Shown here: one piece after another, positions 63,258 through 64,000 of the stretch
How the letters are laid out: each line of letters opens with the position of its first letter
Position numbering within the stretch: the stretch's first letter is position 1
Assembly: GCF_900110695.1 (NCBI RefSeq)
Contig: NZ_FOEH01000002.1
Coordinates: forward strand, 1-64,000
Length of the DNA stretch: 64,000 nucleotides
Reading direction: 5' to 3'
From: Virgibacillus subterraneus
Lineage (GTDB): Bacteria; Bacillota; Bacilli; Bacillales; Amphibacillaceae
Program-made: the position numbers and the translations under genes
Notes under the pieces: generated by a model
The model's database searches: none
The model's input: only the letters and a program-made list of their open reading frames with translations
Told to the model about the DNA's origin: nothing

Positions 63258-63346
63258 GAGCAGTTAAGAAAGTATAACTACTTCCTTACTGCATAAGTGC
63301 AACTAAGCTTTCGCCATTAAGACTTGGCGATAAGCTAAGTTTTCTA
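63258..63346 (+). repeat. Hairpin repeat element, family R2, copy 7
   Basis: gcagttaagaaagtat, acttccttactgc, ctttcgccattaagacttggcgat and aagctaagttttcta repeat copy 6 in order. The three pairings persist with wobbles, including ACTTGGC with GCTAAGT. It ends about 20 bases before the lipoprotein start. Confidence 0.7.
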
Positions 63347-63363
63347 AGAAAGGGGGTGAATAC

Positions 63364-64000
63364 TTGTTGAAAAAGTGGCTCATATTTACAGGCCTAATAC
63401 TAATCATGCTTATTATGACATCGTGTGCACAACTAGGGCCGTTTTCAGATAGAGGAATGCAAGAAGAAGTTATTATCACGAAAGATGATGTTCCACAAGA
63501 GCCTGATAAGGAATCTATAGTTAATGAATTGAATTCGAATAAAGATAATGAAATAGATGATTTAATTGAGGCTAATTTTCCATTAATGGATGTCATATCA
63601 AATGAATCAAATAAAGCAGAGATATATGCAACTAATCAATTTGATTTAACAGAGTTATCATCTGTCTTGACCTCAGCCAAGAAACCTAAAAATGAGAGTG
63701 AAGTTAAAGATAATCAGCAAATATTGATATATGATGATTCATTTGTAACATTAAAGGAAAGTGAAGATGATAAAGATGTACTGCTTCTTGAAGTTGCAAG
63801 CGATGAATTCGTTAGACAAAATTATTCACCAAGTTTTTTAAGTACATTTTTTGCTATGAGTCTTTTAAACAACACCTTTGGTTCAAATAATTGGGGGTGT
63901 AGATCAGGAAATTGTTATGGGGGATATACTGGTAAAGGATACTACCCAAATGGTACACCAAACCGTGGAGGTTCAATTTTTCGTGGTGGTGGACCAGGTT
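63364..64000 (+). CDS. DUF4247-type lipoprotein, truncated by the window edge
   Basis: A TTG at 63364 (or 63367) with GGGGGTG upstream opens a frame that stays open to the last base. It starts with a lipoprotein signal (LKKWLIFTGLILIMLIMTSC), placing the lipid-bearing Cys about 20 residues in. Acidic sequence follows and then a Gly-, Asn- and Tyr-rich region (CRSGNCYGGYTGKGYYPNG) late in the visible part. This matches DUF4247, which accompanies PspA and DUF4178 in Bacilli. A lipid-anchored outer partner of a membrane stress module is inferred. The true end is outside. Confidence 0.75.
   Translation, partial: MLKKWLIFTGLILIMLIMTSCAQLGPFSDRGMQEEVIITKDDVPQEPDKESIVNELNSNKDNEIDDLIEANFPLMDVISNESNKAEIYATNQFDLTELSSVLTSAKKPKNESEVKDNQQILIYDDSFVTLKESEDDKDVLLLEVASDEFVRQNYSPSFLSTFFAMSLLNNTFGSNNWGCRSGNCYGGYTGKGYYPNGTPNRGGSIFRGGGPG

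Noticed and set aside
63145-63346. CRISPR array, suggested by two similar tandem blocks
   Set aside because: There are only two units, with internal hairpins and no unique spacers of constant length; the units recur singly elsewhere.

Overview
The window reads as chromosomal DNA of a low-GC, endospore-forming member of the Bacillaceae. The evidence is a long run of genes in nearly the order of the Bacillus subtilis ytf-yth-ytl-ytm-ytp-ytx-acu-tyrS-rpsD-ezrA-thiI-sspA-ytf-ackA-ald region. It has spore genes (an alpha/beta SASP, gerW, refZ), a T-box tyrosyl-tRNA synthetase leader and SigB-type promoters. The MotP/MotS stator pair and the density of dispersed intergenic repeats suggest a halophilic or alkaliphilic genus such as Oceanobacillus, Virgibacillus or Lentibacillus; this is inference. 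I saw no rRNA, tRNA, CRISPR array, prophage or intact insertion sequence.

Layout. About 0.6-3 kb (minus strand): the coproheme decarboxylase hemQ, a 60-residue membrane-anchored peptide and an HI0933/BaiN-type flavoprotein. 3.2-17.4 kb: a MurJ-type flippase, an RsuA-type pseudouridine synthase, the ytzE regulator, a plus-strand run of thpR, a NERD-like protein and a lipid kinase, then a phosphotransferase, trmB, the ytnP lactonase, an M42 peptidase, an ITP/XTP phosphatase, a lipoprotein, and thioredoxin-like ytpP with ytpQ and ytpR. 17.6-24 kb: the DNA translocase sftA, a nicotinate phosphoribosyltransferase-like gene, murC, and ytxGH behind a near-consensus SigB promoter. 24-32.8 kb: an unusual FtsA-like ATPase with a beta-grasp-like tail, aroA (chorismate mutase plus DAHP synthase), ccpA, motPS and the convergent acuABC operon. 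Its usual neighbour acsA is not in this window.

33-52 kb: a large class A penicillin-binding protein, T-box tyrS, a P1B-like ATPase with altered signature motifs, rpsD with its leader, the diguanylate cyclase dgcP, a GAF-type methionine sulfoxide reductase, refZ, ezrA, nifZ-thiI, a SASP gene and a YtcJ-type amidohydrolase. 52-64 kb: NAD kinase, ytfI-gerW, tpx, ytxK-ackA-moaB, a universal stress protein, a 50-residue small gene, an SDR protein, ald, a proline dipeptidase, and at the right edge a DUF4178-PspA-DUF4247 envelope-stress cluster whose last gene runs off the end.

Functional threads: cell division and envelope (murJ, murC, sftA, PBP1A, ezrA, refZ, pspA), carbon overflow and its control (ccpA, acuABC, ackA, ald), stress (SigB promoters, tpx, USP, msrC) and sporulation.

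Two dispersed repeat families explain much of the non-coding DNA. One is MITE-like, with TATAAACTGC-type terminal inverted repeats and a GC-rich core. The other is an approximately 80-120 base hairpin element that sits just upstream of plus-strand genes. No complete novel defence or biosynthetic system was found. The best candidates for new biology are the FtsA-like protein, the hairpin repeats, the CPG/HH P-type ATPase and the edge PspA cluster.
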